Shown: positions 39,010-52,232, numbered from the stretch's first letter. The stretch is DNA of 64,000 nucleotides from Plasmopara viticola (GCA_001695595.3 MBPM02000072.1:124001-188000), one strand, 5' to 3'. Notes: a model not told the origin generated them from the letters alone. Program-made: numbers and translations.

Positions 39010-39047
39010 TAATGGGCTGAAGAACTTTTAAGTTTCTCAGCCCATTA
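39010..39047. repeat. 11-bp perfect hairpin next to the integrase relic
   Basis: TAATGGGCTGA at 39010-39020 is exactly complementary to TCAGCCCATTA at 39037-39047, separated by 16 nt. It lies just downstream of the gypsy integrase relic. Possibly a fragment of the element's terminal region or chance; no function claimed. Confidence 0.55.
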
Positions 39048-42000
39048 TAACGGCAATCCAATAATTCGCGCTCTTGAATTACCGTAATAAAGTCAATTAA
39101 AGCTTAACAAGCTTTCTGACAGTGTAACACGGCCAAATTATTGAGAGAGAGCGCAAACTGACGCTTGGCCTTTTATAAATTAGAAAAAAACCGCCAATTT
39201 CTATTAGCTCTTTGAAGTACAAAGGCCTCAAAAATAACTGAGGGAGAAGCTTGGAGAATCTGTGCCACCTAAGTGTCTAACGGGTTCAAGTGAAAACCCT
39301 TTACTTTAAATCGACACTAATAAAGCTGGGAAACCACTATCAGGACGCATTTGTAACCGCCAGGAATGTCTTTTAGTGACTCTACTGGGTGAGGCAAAGA
39401 ACTTTAGTAAGCACCCCTAATAGGGACGGTTTAGTTTCGATGGTTTTTCATATATGACTCACACCATTGTATTTTAGCTCCTGAAAGCTTGCCAGTTCTT
39501 GAAGTAACTTCCAACAGCACTGAACCACACAAGTTATGCAGTTGGTAAACAAACTTTTCGAGTGTTAGCAGGCGTCGGACAATTTGCGCATCGGTAAACG
39601 ATTGCGAATATAGAGAATAAGCAGACTGATGCTCGAATAAATGCAACGAAAATAAGTCAATTTCGGATTGACTGGTTATCAGAGCGTTTCGAGGTCCCAA
39701 ACAATTGTAGTAGGTTTGACTTGTGGCGCTTAAGAGCTTTGATAGCTTTATATTTTAGCTGTGTCCTTGGAATGAGAAATATTACTTGATCGTGGACATG
39801 TTGTGGTTAAAAAAGTACGAGCCCTGGATTTATTGACAATACAAGGCCGAAGATGACTGCCACCCCAGCCCGTGCAATAAGGTGTTGTTGAGGCACAATC
39901 CTACCCCTGTTGCTCGCGCCGATTCTTTAAAATGAGGCTTGGGCAGCGTCAAGTTCAGTTGAAATGTAGGTGGTATAGAAGGTGTTATATCTTACGTGAC
40001 GGTGTCTTTGTATTCTTTCTTAACGAGCAGTCAAGTTCCGTTACCATTGGCAATTAAAGACGCACAAAAATAGCGCTCTAGAATGTGAACAGCATAGTTA
40101 TGCAGGTAGGCAACATAGCTTCACCAACTACAGTTAGCAATAATTTGCAAGCGGGTAGCGGAGATTCGCAAGACTGCGCGTATCAATGTTCTTATATCGG
40201 CTAACATAAAGTCGCAAGACAAAGTGACCGCTACAAGAATTATACAAGACTTGCTCATTCAAATTTTGGTAGCATCGGTTCAACATTTCTAGTTCTTTAT
40301 ACAACGTGAACCCGGACATACGACGGGTCGTCCTTTCTTTGGGTTTCATGCAGTTACCTTTACACTTTTTAACTTATTTGTATTGCGAGCTTTCACCACC
40401 ATCTGACGAGTGCAAAAATTTTGAATTTCACACCTTGTTCTTCGCTCTTTCCTTTGTGACGAAGACCGTCTCAAAAAGCTCACATAAAAGTAGTGGCTAT
40501 GTTTATTGTCGGCTACATGCTTGTTGCGGTGATTACCAGCGTTTCTGAGATTATGAGGGTACAGAAACCCCAAAGTTCTCCAAACGTACAGTTTGTCGTC
40601 GACTCGTTTAAGAGAGACAAGAACCATGTGTTCAATCTTGGCGCAACTATAGCAGAGAAAAGTGCTCTGCCTGGCAATGCTTTAGTCTGTTGCGATTACG
40701 AGAGCCACTTTTCACAGTCCTATAATCCGAGTAGCTTCCTATCCACAAAATTTGTGGAGAGAGCCAGCTTATGACTGTAATTATCTAGTAGCGTGATTGA
40801 GTTTTCCTATTCCACCGTTGCTACCGGCTCAATGCTTAACAAAAACGATTCTTTGTTCTGCATTTTCTTTACGCGCTATCAAGATGTTACAAAGCGTATT
40901 CATGGATGAGCGCACAGCTTCTAACAAGTACGAGAACGCGAATGCAAAGCACACTCAATCGCTTGAAATTATGACCGCATGTTATGGCCATTCGTTAATC
41001 CGTTTTTCAATAGAGGAGCTTTTTATAATTCCTTTTGCTTTGCAAGGCATAGTCGTAGATTTAATTGGCGTGGACCTGCTGCCGCCGGAGCCACTAGGAG
41101 TGTGCTGTCTAGGGCGCTAAACACAAACCCTGCTCGCAAGTATCGTGACATTTCTCAGCTGCTAAGCAGCAGAGTGGGCTTGCACATGCAGCCGCCTCTT
41201 CAGGCTTAAAAAGCTAGTGATTCTTTCGAGCAGTATAAAGTGCCCGTCCGTCTGATGCGGTGGTAACACGATCATGTACAAATCGTGAAGCCCGCATGCT
41301 CCATCCTGGTACCTTAGCGAAATTTTGTAGACTATCTACTCTTGTTGGCGTGCCACATAGTGCTAGAATAAAGGAAGCGTGCAGGAAGATAAGTGAACTA
41401 ACAGTGAATGACCGTCCACTATCCCCGTGCAATTTAATGACATACAATGTATTATTTTATGTGTTTGATCCTACTTTGTTCTTGATGATTGACTAGAATT
41501 GGCCATATCAGCACTTATGGATCATTGATAAGGCTGCAACTCTGCAAAAGTTCTCATTTATGGTGATACTGGATGGAATGTACTCTGCTTCGCTAGCCAC
41601 TCTTCGACATTTTGTTGTCGCGTTCATTAGCGTTGGTTCTTGCATATGTATTTTGCTGTAATTATTTTATTAGGCTGTATGCAGCTCACGCTTACGTCGC
41701 CAACTTATATGTGTATCTGCTGTGCACGATCTAAACTCAATCCGCACACCGCAGGACGTTTGTGATCCACAGGTAAATTTTTTTCCCTTTCCAGACAGCT
41801 TGATGTCAAAATCGTAGATGAACACTTCGATAATATCGAAAGTTTTTGATCGGTCAAATCATTTCTAGAAGAATATTGAACACATGAGTTTGTAGACTCT
41901 TGTACAGCAACTACTAATCGTTATGCTAAATGTCAATTTGATGACGATGTTTTCCCAAATACAATATCTCGTGCGATGATTGGCTGGCTATGTCCTCCAT

Positions 42001-42082
42001 CTGTCATAGGTTTAAACGACCTTAAAACCATTGGCCTTCAATTGTTGCGAGAACAACTTCCACTCGAGAAATTGTCGCACTC

Positions 42083-43609
42083 ATGTCTTCCACCGCTACT
42101 CTTGACCCTTATATGCTGGACGGCCGCTCGGCCATTGACATTTTTGACAGCAAAAATCAGGGCCAAGGCTATACATACGATGATCTAATTCTAATGCCGG
42201 GCCACATTGATTTCGGCGTGGACGCCGTGCATCTCGATACAAAAGTGTCGCGGAACATCTCGTTGCACCTGCCACTTGTTTCGTCGCCCATGGATACTGT
42301 TACGGAGCACACAATGGCCATCGGTATGGCGCTACACGGTGGTATTGGTGTTATACACTATAACATGACGATCGAGGAGCAGGTCAAGGAAGTCAATCTT
42401 GTGAAAAAGTTTAAAAATGGCTTCATCTCAGACCCCAAGTGTCTCTCGCCCGAGGACACACTGGACGATGTGGACCGTATTAAAGCTGAATTTGGCTTTG
42501 CCGGTATTCCTATTACTGAGTCGGGTAAAGTCGGTAGCGTGCTTGTAGGTATCGTAAGCAACCGTGACATTGACTTTATCGAGGACCGTCAGACCAAGCT
42601 CAAAGAGGTCATGTCCACGGATCTCGTAACTGCTCCCGAAGGCGTCTCACTCAAAAAAGCTAATCGCATCTTGCGTGAGAGCAAAAAGGGCAAGCTTCCT
42701 ATCGTCAACGCCAAGGGCGAGTTCGTATCGCTCATTTCGCGTCGCGATTTAGTCAAAAACCGCGACTTTCCGCACGCATCTAAAGACGCGAACAAGCAGC
42801 TGCTGGTCGGTGCTGCTATTGGCACACGGCCTAATGACCGTGAACGTTGCACGGAGTTAGTCAAGGCTGGTGTCAATCTTATCGTCATTGACTCATCTCA
42901 GGGCGATTCGACGTTTCAAGTTGACTTGATCAAGTGGATTAAAGCCACGTACCCTCAGATCGATGTCATTGGTGGAAATGTCGTCACTCGCATGCAATGT
43001 AAGCGTCTTATTAGTGCTGGTGCTGACGGCTTGAAGGTTGGCATGGGTGTGGGCTCGATCTGTACCACGCAGGAAGTGTGTGCCGTTGGTCGCGCACAGG
43101 CCAGCGCAGTATTCAACACTGCGCGCTACGCGCGTCTACATGGCGTACCTGTCATTGCTGATGGTGGCATTGCTAGCTCTGGCCATATTGTCAAGGCTCT
43201 AGCGCTTGGCGCGTCGGCTGTCATGTGCGGCTCGCTCTTTGCTGGTACTGAAGAGTCTCCTGGCCAATATTTTTTCCAAGACGGCGTACGTTTGAAAAAG
43301 TACCGTGGAATGGGCTCTGTAGAAGCAATGACTGCTGGTTCATCCAAGCGTTACTTTGCCACTCATGCCGCTGTGAAGGTCGCTCAGGGAGTAAGCGGTG
43401 CTGTAGTGGACAAGGGATCATTGATGAAGTATGTGCCGTACTTGCAGCAAGGAATTAGACACGGTTTGCAAGATTTAGGCCAAATGAGCCTAAAGGCAGT
43501 GCACACGGCACTTTACAATGAGGAATTGCGCTTTGAGCTGCGTACGCCTGCTGCTCAGCGTGAGGGAAACGTTCACTCACTGTACACGTACGAGAAGCGG
43601 CTGTACTAA
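42083..43609 (+). CDS. IMPDH: Inosine-5'-monophosphate dehydrogenase
   Basis: A single uninterrupted frame of 508 residues from an ATG at 42083. It converts IMP to XMP with NAD, the rate-limiting step of guanine nucleotide synthesis, in the cytosol. The family layout is complete: TIM-barrel start [14 protein letters not shown], paired CBS domains at about residues 110-235, the catalytic loop GSICTTQEV with the nucleophile Cys327, the [17 protein letters not shown] phosphate-binding stretch, and the flap [10 protein letters not shown]. The length matches eukaryotic enzymes of about 510 residues. It converges with the C2 gene, whose stop lies about 295 bp downstream. No intron, frameshift or odd residue is visible, which makes it a useful contrast with the damaged UBA1. 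Confidence 0.97.
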   Translation: MSSTATLDPYMLDGRSAIDIFDSKNQGQGYTYDDLILMPGHIDFGVDAVHLDTKVSRNISLHLPLVSSPMDTVTEHTMAIGMALHGGIGVIHYNMTIEEQVKEVNLVKKFKNGFISDPKCLSPEDTLDDVDRIKAEFGFAGIPITESGKVGSVLVGIVSNRDIDFIEDRQTKLKEVMSTDLVTAPEGVSLKKANRILRESKKGKLPIVNAKGEFVSLISRRDLVKNRDFPHASKDANKQLLVGAAIGTRPNDRERCTELVKAGVNLIVIDSSQGDSTFQVDLIKWIKATYPQIDVIGGNVVTRMQCKRLISAGADGLKVGMGVGSICTTQEVCAVGRAQASAVFNTARYARLHGVPVIADGGIASSGHIVKALALGASAVMCGSLFAGTEESPGQYFFQDGVRLKKYRGMGSVEAMTAGSSKRYFATHAAVKVAQGVSGAVVDKGSLMKYVPYLQQGIRHGLQDLGQMSLKAVHTALYNEELRFELRTPAAQREGNVHSLYTYEKRLY

Positions 43610-43903
43610 GCTTCCGGTCGAAGCAAAGTTTCTGGATCTACAGTATATAGGGATTTACGAGTCGAGCCCGAAACTGCATGGTGATATATTGGAAATATCA
43701 TTAGTTGGCTACATCCTATATTGAAAAACTTAATTTCATGTGGAAATTTTGATAGTCATCGCACAAACAATATTTAAAAACTGTAGTGCAATGCGCAAAG
43801 TTAATCCCAGCATTTCTAACGAATATTTCCATTTCATTTGAATTGAGTAAACGTTACTGCAAGCTACACTTACTGCACTTTTGAAAAACGTATCCATGAT
43901 CGA

Positions 43904-45178
43904 TCAGAAAACATTTCGCCGGACATCGTGATAGCCGATCAATCGACCGAATTTACTGCCAGTCTCTTTTTCATTCGAAGGACTTGACGAGGTGACCTCT
44001 GGTTCCTGCCCTGGAAAACATGCCCACAGCTCGGGTAAGAGATCCCCGTAAATCGAACTGTCCCTAAATTTCAGACAACTCTGTTGCTCGCCCAGCGTCT
44101 TGGCGGCTTTTTCCATCGGCGATGAAGTGAGAACAACGCGACGCATTGCGACTCGCAACGATCCATGCTTTTGTCCATCGGCTCGACATACAAGAGGATA
44201 CCAATCTCCGAAAGCTTCATTTAAAGGCATAGCGAGACTAAGATGCACCTCACCGAGTTCCCTTGTTTTGCCTTCGTGCACGAAAAAGTCGATCGTACGC
44301 TGGTCAATGGTTGGAGACGAAGGTATCCAAAAGACAAAGCGTTCATTAGAAACCAAGCTGATCGGATCAATGGGTGCTGTCTGCTGACTCGTGCGACCGA
44401 GCTGCATCGTGATAGCAACTGAGGCACAATTGCCACTCTCGTCACGTTCAATGCCAAGACCTCTCGCTTCCAAGATGTCAACAATGAATAACTCACCATA
44501 TGGGCTGCCAAATGAAATAGAGCGAGATGGCCCTAACCGGGATCGAGGACACACGTTGTGCACATTGTTGATAGCGTTCTCAGCTGCTTCACGAGGAGAT
44601 AGTGACATCAGATTAACCGAAGTGAATGAAAAGCTGGTCGTAGACGACGAAAACGACGAGTTCAAGGTAGCATCCGAAGCTGACCGGGAAGATCTCCACG
44701 GATTCCGAACAGGAGGAGAAAACGAGAAGAGTGACGATGATCCTACAAATGACGAAACAGGTGCAGGATAAGATTCGTTCTCCATGCCAGAAAAAGTCTT
44801 GCACATGGATGTTGCGGGGTCCAGCAAACTCGTGTCCGATAGCGCCTCCGGTGATCCTGACGAACAAACTACAGTTGCGGTAGACGGCGAAGGCGTAGAT
44901 GACAATCGTGGGGTGGTCGGCGAAGGCATAGAAACCACTGGAGATGCATCAAGCACAAAGTTCACATTCAGTTTTTTTGTAGATTGATGGGTGTCTGCAT
45001 CGACTGCAGTAGTTTGAGACGCCAGAGCATCGCCATTACTCATAACAGTGAGTTTGCGGTAATCTTCCTCCCGTGGAGTCGCTTCTCGATCGGAAATTAA
45101 ATGGCTGCTCAGGCTCTTAGAGCGACCAACGCGCGTCTGCCACAGAGTTTTGACAAGCTGGAAATCGGTGGTTACCAT
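43904..45178 (-). CDS. C2-domain protein with disordered Ser-rich N-terminus
   Basis: A single-exon gene of 424 residues, starting at the ATG at 45178. Residues 1 to about 225 are Ser/Thr/Pro-rich and low complexity. A C2 domain follows at about 225-355, starting GELFIVDILEARGLG and closing with DWYPLVCRADGQKHGSLRVA, the usual final strands. The Asp residues that bind calcium in classical C2 domains are mostly absent, so calcium-independent membrane or protein binding is more likely. The C-terminal 70 residues show no domain. It lies on the same strand as the downstream-numbered PH-VPS9 gene, 560 bp apart. The function is unknown; a membrane-associated adaptor is a reasonable guess. Confidence 0.78.
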   Translation of the reverse strand: MVTTDFQLVKTLWQTRVGRSKSLSSHLISDREATPREEDYRKLTVMSNGDALASQTTAVDADTHQSTKKLNVNFVLDASPVVSMPSPTTPRLSSTPSPSTATVVCSSGSPEALSDTSLLDPATSMCKTFSGMENESYPAPVSSFVGSSSLFSFSPPVRNPWRSSRSASDATLNSSFSSSTTSFSFTSVNLMSLSPREAAENAINNVHNVCPRSRLGPSRSISFGSPYGELFIVDILEARGLGIERDESGNCASVAITMQLGRTSQQTAPIDPISLVSNERFVFWIPSSPTIDQRTIDFFVHEGKTRELGEVHLSLAMPLNEAFGDWYPLVCRADGQKHGSLRVAMRRVVLTSSPMEKAAKTLGEQQSCLKFRDSSIYGDLLPELWACFPGQEPEVTSSSPSNEKETGSKFGRLIGYHDVRRNVF

Positions 45179-45738
45179 TGTCACGCAGCAACTAAAATTG
45201 ACTTTGAAGCTTGCACGGGTTGGGCTTGATGTTGGACTTCCAAGTACGTTTTCTACTCGTTGCGAATGTAGAGGTACGAGAAAGTCAAACTGGCAGAGGA
45301 TGGTGTTGGCCTATGTAAACGACTCCAGCTAGTCTCTACAGCAAGCATTTGACACGAAGTGAACCTAAACAGTGTCCAAATTCTAAAAGTCTATCTGTAG
45401 TAGGACAGCTGTAAGTCTCGGTCTGTCCATCGCCACTATCCATCTTATAGATCGTCTCACAGCTCTTATACTTGACTGGTAGGGTTTGTGTCAAACCCCA
45501 AAACATAGCAATGCTATCTTAGACAATAACGAAATTAAATCACGACGCTTTCGACAATCCTAAAGCGGGCAAGCTTTGTCGTGTCCGCTTTCCAATCCGC
45601 CTTTTCTAGTCTGATTGCGTTACTTAACAACGCTGTCTATAATTCGCGAATGGAGCACAAATCGCTGTCTCTCTATATTACTACAATACCTCATATAACA
45701 TAATCGCACTACATTTGAACATTAAAATTTTTCTAGCA
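45179..45738. other. Intergenic, nothing recognised
   Basis: The 560 bp between the start of the C2 gene and the end of the VPS9 gene, both on the minus strand. It must contain the C2 gene's promoter and the VPS9 gene's terminator, but no recognisable motif stands out. Confidence 0.4.
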
Positions 45739-48526
45739 TTACGTGCCGTACTTTCGCCGATATTCGTTCATTGGCAGAAAACAAAACTCGGCCTCTCCAT
45801 CCACACCACGCCATAGTTTTGCAACTTCTCCAAGTGCCATTTCGTACACCGGCAGTCCATTCACAGCAACAAGGACATCACCAACATTGATTGCACCACT
45901 CTGTTGAGACTGTTCTCCAGGTAGTAATCGACGAACAATGACTACATCTGACTCGGGATGGCGAGAAAACTCAATGCCGAGCTTCCGCTTTGATGACAGC
46001 ACCACTGTACACGCCGTCAAAAGCGATCGAATATATTCCAGCGCAATCTCGAGACACGTCACGAAATACGCAATTTCGCCGTGTTGACCACCGGAATCGA
46101 AGAATGTAATCATTTCCTTTAGCGCTACCGGATCGTGCAGATGCGAGTGAATAAGCACGTAAATAAAGGCCGGGATAAAGGCATCTGCACTCATTGGCGC
46201 TTGAGTCGGGTGTTCCGTATGAAAAATGGCGTAAATCTCCTTGCATGCGGCCAACAATTGAGCGCGTTTCATGTACGGCAAACTGACCTTGTCAATCTCG
46301 CGCAGCTTCACGCAGGCAGAATACCATCGAGTCGACGATTCGCTATCAGGTCCAATGCCAAAGAACGCTTGTGACTTATTGCGTAGAATCTCAATTTTTC
46401 CTTTTAGCACCTTTGCGTCTTCTCGAGTCTGTGCTTGGACGTTCGTCAAGATGACGCGATACAAAGGAAAAAAGACACGCTCCTCTATCTGTTCGTGAAC
46501 GATCGTGTGAATGTTATCAGTGATCCCACTGACCACCTCTGCGTCTTGGATTTGGGTCGAATCAGTGTGTTCAACATTCACCCCTTCATCATAGATATCG
46601 CTCTCAGAGCTGCATTCAGACTGTGCAACGCCAGCAAGCAGCTGAAGTTCCTTCAATCGAGTATGAAGTAGATAGTTTGAAAGACCACTCATAAACTTTC
46701 GCACTGTATGGTTGGAAACCGGACGACCAGTATGTTCCTTCAAAAACGCTGCAGTTGTAGAGCCCTCAGGAGAATACGGGGATGCTAATAGAAGCCGCAC
46801 CTCGCGCGCCACGTCCACCATGGCGTCTTCTGTATTAGAAATGAATGATGACATACAGCGTCGACACACTCCATTCAATGCTGCCCCACCCTCATCAAGA
46901 GCCCCACACTTGCACATCCGACCAATATCAGATACACTCGTGGGCATGGCAAACTCGGCTACATCAGGTGACGCCACACTTTGCGTCGTGTATTCGTTTA
47001 CAGAAGTGAGTGCTGCCAGCCAAAGCATGCGCTCTTCTTGACTGTCAGCATGCAAAGATAACATGCGATTTGGAGTGCAAATTTGAAAGCTGTGTCGTTC
47101 TCCCGTCTTCAGAGTGTCAACAAGCGATACCCGTGCACGAGAGACATCGACCGAGCCTTTACGTGAGCCGCCTTGTGGGTGTGCAAAGTATGAAAGCGTC
47201 GTGTTCGAAAGCTCGAACCAACGGCGCTTGGTCGACTTGACCATCCGGCCACGTTTGAGTAGCCATCCGGAAAAAAGAACAATGTCTCCTTTGTCAGCGT
47301 TATCGCTATGCTGTTTCATCAATTTCACCGTCTTGGCACCCTGAGGTTGTACTTGAACATTGTGTTCTTGTAGCTTGCGTATCCACAAGTCGCGGTCGTG
47401 ATTGTCTAAGGCATAGAGAACCATGCTGTTGCTTCCTTGCGTAAGCTTGAAACCACTGTGCAACATGCACTCGACGGTGCTTTTCCGGGTAAGATCCAGT
47501 CGACCACGCACCTCTGTCGCGTCGTGGGAGTCGTGGTAGATGAGCTCATCATCCACAATGCAAAACAGTCGACGTTTGAAATTGCGCAGACCGTGATCGC
47601 GTTTGATTAGCCAACCAGAGTGTCGAACAACTGGCTTGTACTCCAGCACCCACCGTCGGCTTTGACACAGCCTTTGTGCGCTGGTAGAATTTCGCTGTGA
47701 GCTGCTGTCTCTTGACTTGACCATCGTGCTCGTCGCGCGCTCTGTCCACATTTCAATATCCCTGCACAACATTTAGTCAGAATAACGACCTTGACTACTA
47801 AAGTGGATCTCAACATTATAAAACGAACCGCTGGCTGGGGCGAGTCACGAGTACTACACGCCGTGACTCACGCATATTGTCCATCGGCTGAGCCGTCGAA
47901 GATCGGGGCGCCGTCTGTACTTGTCTTGTCAAATCCACGGTCTCGTGCTCCACAGTCAACTCTGCTACCTCGTCAGACTCGTCCAATCGCACGACAGCTT
48001 CAATAACTCCCACGTCATTACTCTCAGTAAGAGTGGACGGAGAGTCCGCTGCGTCTAAACTACAGCGTATTGTCCGTGTGCTTCCATCACCACCTGACGA
48101 AGAAGATGCAATCAAGCACGGTTTGCGTCGTTCATGCGGCTCTCGGCCATCGATATCTTCCTCGTTATCGCTCTCCTCGTCAATTTTAATTTCCTGACCA
48201 GCCACAACTTCCTCGTCACTGTCCTCGTCAATGTACACGTCTACAGGGACGCGTGCTCGCGTGGTCGGCCTCATGAGTGGAAGAACCACGAGACGTTTTT
48301 GACTGTGATCTTCCAGTGGTTGCATCTCCTTCCTCGGCTCTTTCTGTTGTCCCTGTCGCTCGCTGTCCTGCGAATCTGTGGCCGTCTCGTGCACCGACAG
48401 ACTGGACAAATCACGCGATTGACCACTACCTGCACTCTCGTCGTCGTCGTCGCCTTCGTTTACTGTCCCGCGTAGTTGCAACTGAAACACTTCGATGTTT
48501 TGTCGGCGTTTCGTGCCCATCGCCAT
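45739..48526 (-). CDS. PH-PH-VPS9-PDZ protein, likely Rab5-family exchange factor
   Basis: The preferred model has two exons: 47829-48526 and 45739-47761, joined by a 67-bp intron (donor GTTCGT, acceptor TGCAG, branch-like CTGAC and CTAAA 15-20 bp before it). The join keeps the frame and gives 906 residues. The stop codon of the upstream frame lies inside the intron. Domains: acidic disordered region (1 to about 230), PH (about 280-367), PH (about 395-487), a CxC...CxxC cluster near 516-535 that may bind zinc, VPS9 (about 655-815, with SADAFIPAFIYVLIHSH), and PDZ (about 820-895, ending before NEYRRKYGT). VPS9 domains catalyse GDP release from Rab5-like GTPases on early endosomes; the PH domains would supply membrane targeting. 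Alternative: two genes, a 677-residue protein from the ATG at 47772 and an acidic 236-residue protein at 47816-48526, only about 43 bp apart. Confidence 0.82.
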
Positions 48527-50178
48527 CGTTCAGATGCGCAGGCTTGTGTTCGTAATGCACTGCGTCTCGGGTGACTCGTGCAGTGGGTCGTAGCCAATCG
48601 TAGCGAGGTGGGTTGGGGGAAAGCTTGTGGACTTGGTCGATTTCAAAATAATTATTTATACTTCTGCTATACCGTCACGCATGACTGTCTTGCAATAGTG
48701 GGAAACTCTCTTGGCCGAAAAGTGAGCGGCTCGCCTCGGTGCTTTTTTCGCAACACACACCCATTCTCTGTTTGCTAGTGGACACTTACACATAATGGCG
48801 GTCGATCACCTCTGTCATTTGTAAAAGCAAAGCAGCTGAGAGTATGTAGAAGAGCAAAACCAGCGAATATTTAGATGCACATTTCGAAGAGACATTGTTG
48901 TATTTGGGCGTTGTATTACTTCAATAGTAATGTAGCAGGCGATAAAACATAAGGTGGCTATAATTTTTTTTAGTAGCCTCACGGCGCAGCGACGTTCGCA
49001 TCACCACGATTTGTGACGAGAACGGTCTTTCGATGCTCATCAGACAGCGACTTAAGTCGAATCATCCCATCGACAAGCTTTAAGGGAAAATAGTCGTGCA
49101 TTATCTCGACTGAAAGCATTTGACGTGTGCAAGCAGCACTAGGTACGCGTGACCGGCATAAAGTACCAGCAAGGCGTTCAACAATCTTTTTCTGTGGACG
49201 ACAACAGCATATAGAGGATTTCAGCGAAACGTAATTAGTTGCTCAGCAATCACAATTCTTCGTGGTTAAGGGTTAAAAAGGTAGAGAAAAAACTCGACTT
49301 TTAATTACAACACGGCAAACGCAGCAGCGTTTTTGGGTATAGCTTTTTTTGTTGAATTCGAAGAAAAATGTGTGGTAGCTTAGCTTACACTCAGCGATAC
49401 GTCGAGTATTCAAAGTCGGAATCACAACTCGACGACACTTTGCTACATACCGTACGGGGCTTATATGTAAACACGTACTTAAAGAATAGAGACTTTCGTA
49501 CTTCTTACCTGAGTGGTATCTGTTCCAGATACGTAACACGGTAGACGTATACATAGCTTAAATGAAGATTACAGTACCTGCAAAATTGTCCGACTGTTTT
49601 CGAAGTTGTTTCATAGCTGTAGTGACTTTTACTTTATTCGATCTAAACCTTTGTAGCTCGGCTGAGGTTTGATTGGACGATAATGCATTCGATAACGTAC
49701 ATTAGGGCATCGCACTAACCGATATCTTTTTGTTTTCACACCGCGGCTTCGAGCTGTGTATTGCGTCAGATACAACTTTCGAAAGCCGATATTTATCGCG
49801 TTACTGCTCGAGGACTTATAAGCAGCGAAAGCAACTAGAAATGGTTACGCTGTACCTTGTAAAGGGTGCAGGAAGATGTACAATAATTCGGTAAGCTACA
49901 GCTCCCTATCCCCGATTGGGGTGCGCAAATTAGAGACTAATTTTGCTTACGTAAATGTGTTTTGGTCATACCATTTTTACGGGTTTCAAGCAAAATATTC
50001 AAAAGGAACAATCTTGTAAAAATAGTAAAATGATGATTGAAGTTGTAAATTTGATGTTTTCAAATGCAAATTTTATCTACAAATGAGGCTGCTAGTCATC
50101 TATACTACACTGCACCTACGCTTCACTAAACTGTTATATGGTCATTGCCAAACGATGGTTGGCACATACGTTTGGCAT

Positions 50179-50258
50179 CGAGCGTACCCCTCAGTGTATG
50201 AGGGTATAGATAAATGGGCGAGCGTACCCCTCGGTTTATGAGGGCATAAATAAATGCA
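50179..50258. repeat. 40-bp tandem duplication, each unit with a hairpin
   Basis: Two adjacent units with a period of 40 bp, each beginning CGAGCGTACCCCTC and ending in ATAAATG, differing at a handful of sites. In each, TACCCCTCA pairs imperfectly with TGAGGGTA (TGAGGGCA in the second) to form a short hairpin. No gene is near. Confidence 0.75.
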
Positions 50259-52205
50259 ATTCAGGTGACGCTAAAACATTGATGCCAAGGCTTACGCAGG
50301 CAAAACAACGAGAACTCGACCTATCAGCTAGACCATAATTGAGGCTGGGCCCAGCGAGCTGTCTTGAGGGGCGCGAATCGAGCGGCTTACTCACGGAATG
50401 ATGCGACTGTACAATCAAGAATTAAAAGCTGGTATAACAAAATTAAAAAACGTGAAGTGATGGAGCTTGCATGTATTGGCATAGACAGTCGAGTTTGGCG
50501 GTGTAAGAGCTTGTTGAAGTGTATGTCGCGCTTGTCAGGCGCTCTTCACAAGCGACGGAGCACTTAGCGCACCGCATGACGCGGAAAATTAGTCTTTCAT
50601 TCTTTATCTCTGATTATGAGGGAGAACGTCCCTCCTTTGTAAAGTACATTTTTGCATGACGCCGTCGTCTAGGTTTAATACAGATCCTTCAAAGAGAAGA
50701 ATATATTGGAACCCGTTGATGTTAAGGGACCGCTTTGGTGAGATTTCTCTGACGTCGTATCTGCTTTCGAATATTGTAAAGCATCTACGGCGAGATTACA
50801 CGTCTCACCAAAAGGGTAAGCATCGCTGAGGGCACCAATAATAGCTCACCAAGAGGTCTCTGATGACCGTTGCGGGAACTGGGCTAATGAGAGAAGTTTG
50901 CTCCGAGCTATAGATCGCAAAACGAGGCTTTGGCCGAGAAAACGCGTACTTTCAATTCGCACATTGAGGTTGCTAGAGCAGTTGTACAGTACGACTGGAG
51001 AAGACAATTTCTCGGTTTTTTATATCAAACTCTAGAAAGCCTTTTCACACTCTCAGACGCTTTATGATGCGCGAGTACACCGAAGAAAATCGCAACGACG
51101 ACCTCAAGACTAACTTTTGAGACGACAAAAAAACTCGGTAGTCCGCATAGCCAGCAACATAGTTATCAATGTTGCAAGTGTCTAATGCTGAGCAATTAAG
51201 TAGGCCAAAGCTCAGTACCGTATGCACCCATAACACCTGACGTAGCCTCTAAATGTAAAAATTACACAAACCCGCGGAGTGCGAAGCAAAAGAAATAATC
51301 GTTGTTTCGACAGCACCCGGTTCTCGCGTACCTTACCGAAATTATAATATTGAGCTTTAGCTCAGTAAGATCAGCAATCAATCCGAAAATTGACGCGAAA
51401 TAAGTGGGGAGCACATGGCCGCTCACGAGCATGCTGTGTGTAATGCGCGAGTCTGCGAATCTATAGTTTTGGTTGTTCCTTGGCTTAGTGGTAAACGCCA
51501 CGATTTTACGAGCACTTTGCTAAGAAGAGCACTGATGTTGATGAATAATTATCGCTTATATCGCTCACTTTGAACAGGGAGTGACCAACGCTGGTAGTGT
51601 GTTTGTGCTAGAATATACTTGGACACTGTAAATTTGGTTCGCTGAAATATGCTTTGGGAGATCAGTGGCTCGTAATATGTTAACACCGGATTACATAGTG
51701 AGGACTTTTGATAAAAACCGATATGAATATCGATACCCTCTTAATTGAAAAATTGCATTTACTGCACCATTGGCGGGACCGACTGATCTGTATTGCGTTC
51801 GATATAGCGGTATTTATATTGCGATATGTTGCACACAAAAAAACTCTTAGTAAGGGATTATTCACTGGAAGATAGTACACGTCTCTTCGGAACAAAATAA
51901 TGTGCGACTTTGTCAAATAATAGAATTTGTAGTTACGATTTTTAACATAAGACTTCACTAAGCAAAATACACAGAATTATCTTCTGCATTCGTTGGAAAA
52001 GCACTTTGCACTGCATAGAAAAATTGCTGGTATTCATGGCCCTAAGCATCTATGTTTGCAGTCTTCTCTCTGCTAGCATTATGTACGCGCCTAGGCATAC
52101 GCGCTCAACGAGCAAAGTCAATACTCGAGGCTTTGTGTAGCACAAGCTCATGTAGCCACAGCGCTAGCACCTTACTGGATTCAAGCTGGCAAAGCTTAAG
52201 ACTTT

Positions 52206-52232
52206 AATATATATATATATATAGAGAGAGAG
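52206..52232. repeat. Compound AT/AG microsatellite
   Basis: About nine AT units followed by four AG units in intergenic DNA. Confidence 0.85.

Larger units (their letters stand above)
33042..42082. other. Gene-poor interval
   Basis: About 9 kb between UBA1 and IMP dehydrogenase with no gene I can support. AT-rich noise dominates. Listed separately are a TA microsatellite (37312-37328), a gypsy integrase relic (38784-38981), a hairpin (39010-39047) and one scrap of a dispersed repeat near 40146. The open stretch 38379-38687 looks protein-like but has no recognised domain. Confidence 0.5.

Noticed and set aside
47816..48526. A separate 236-residue acidic gene
   Set aside because: Its stop lies inside a plausible 67-bp intron and it joins the VPS9 gene in frame; kept only as the alternative model.
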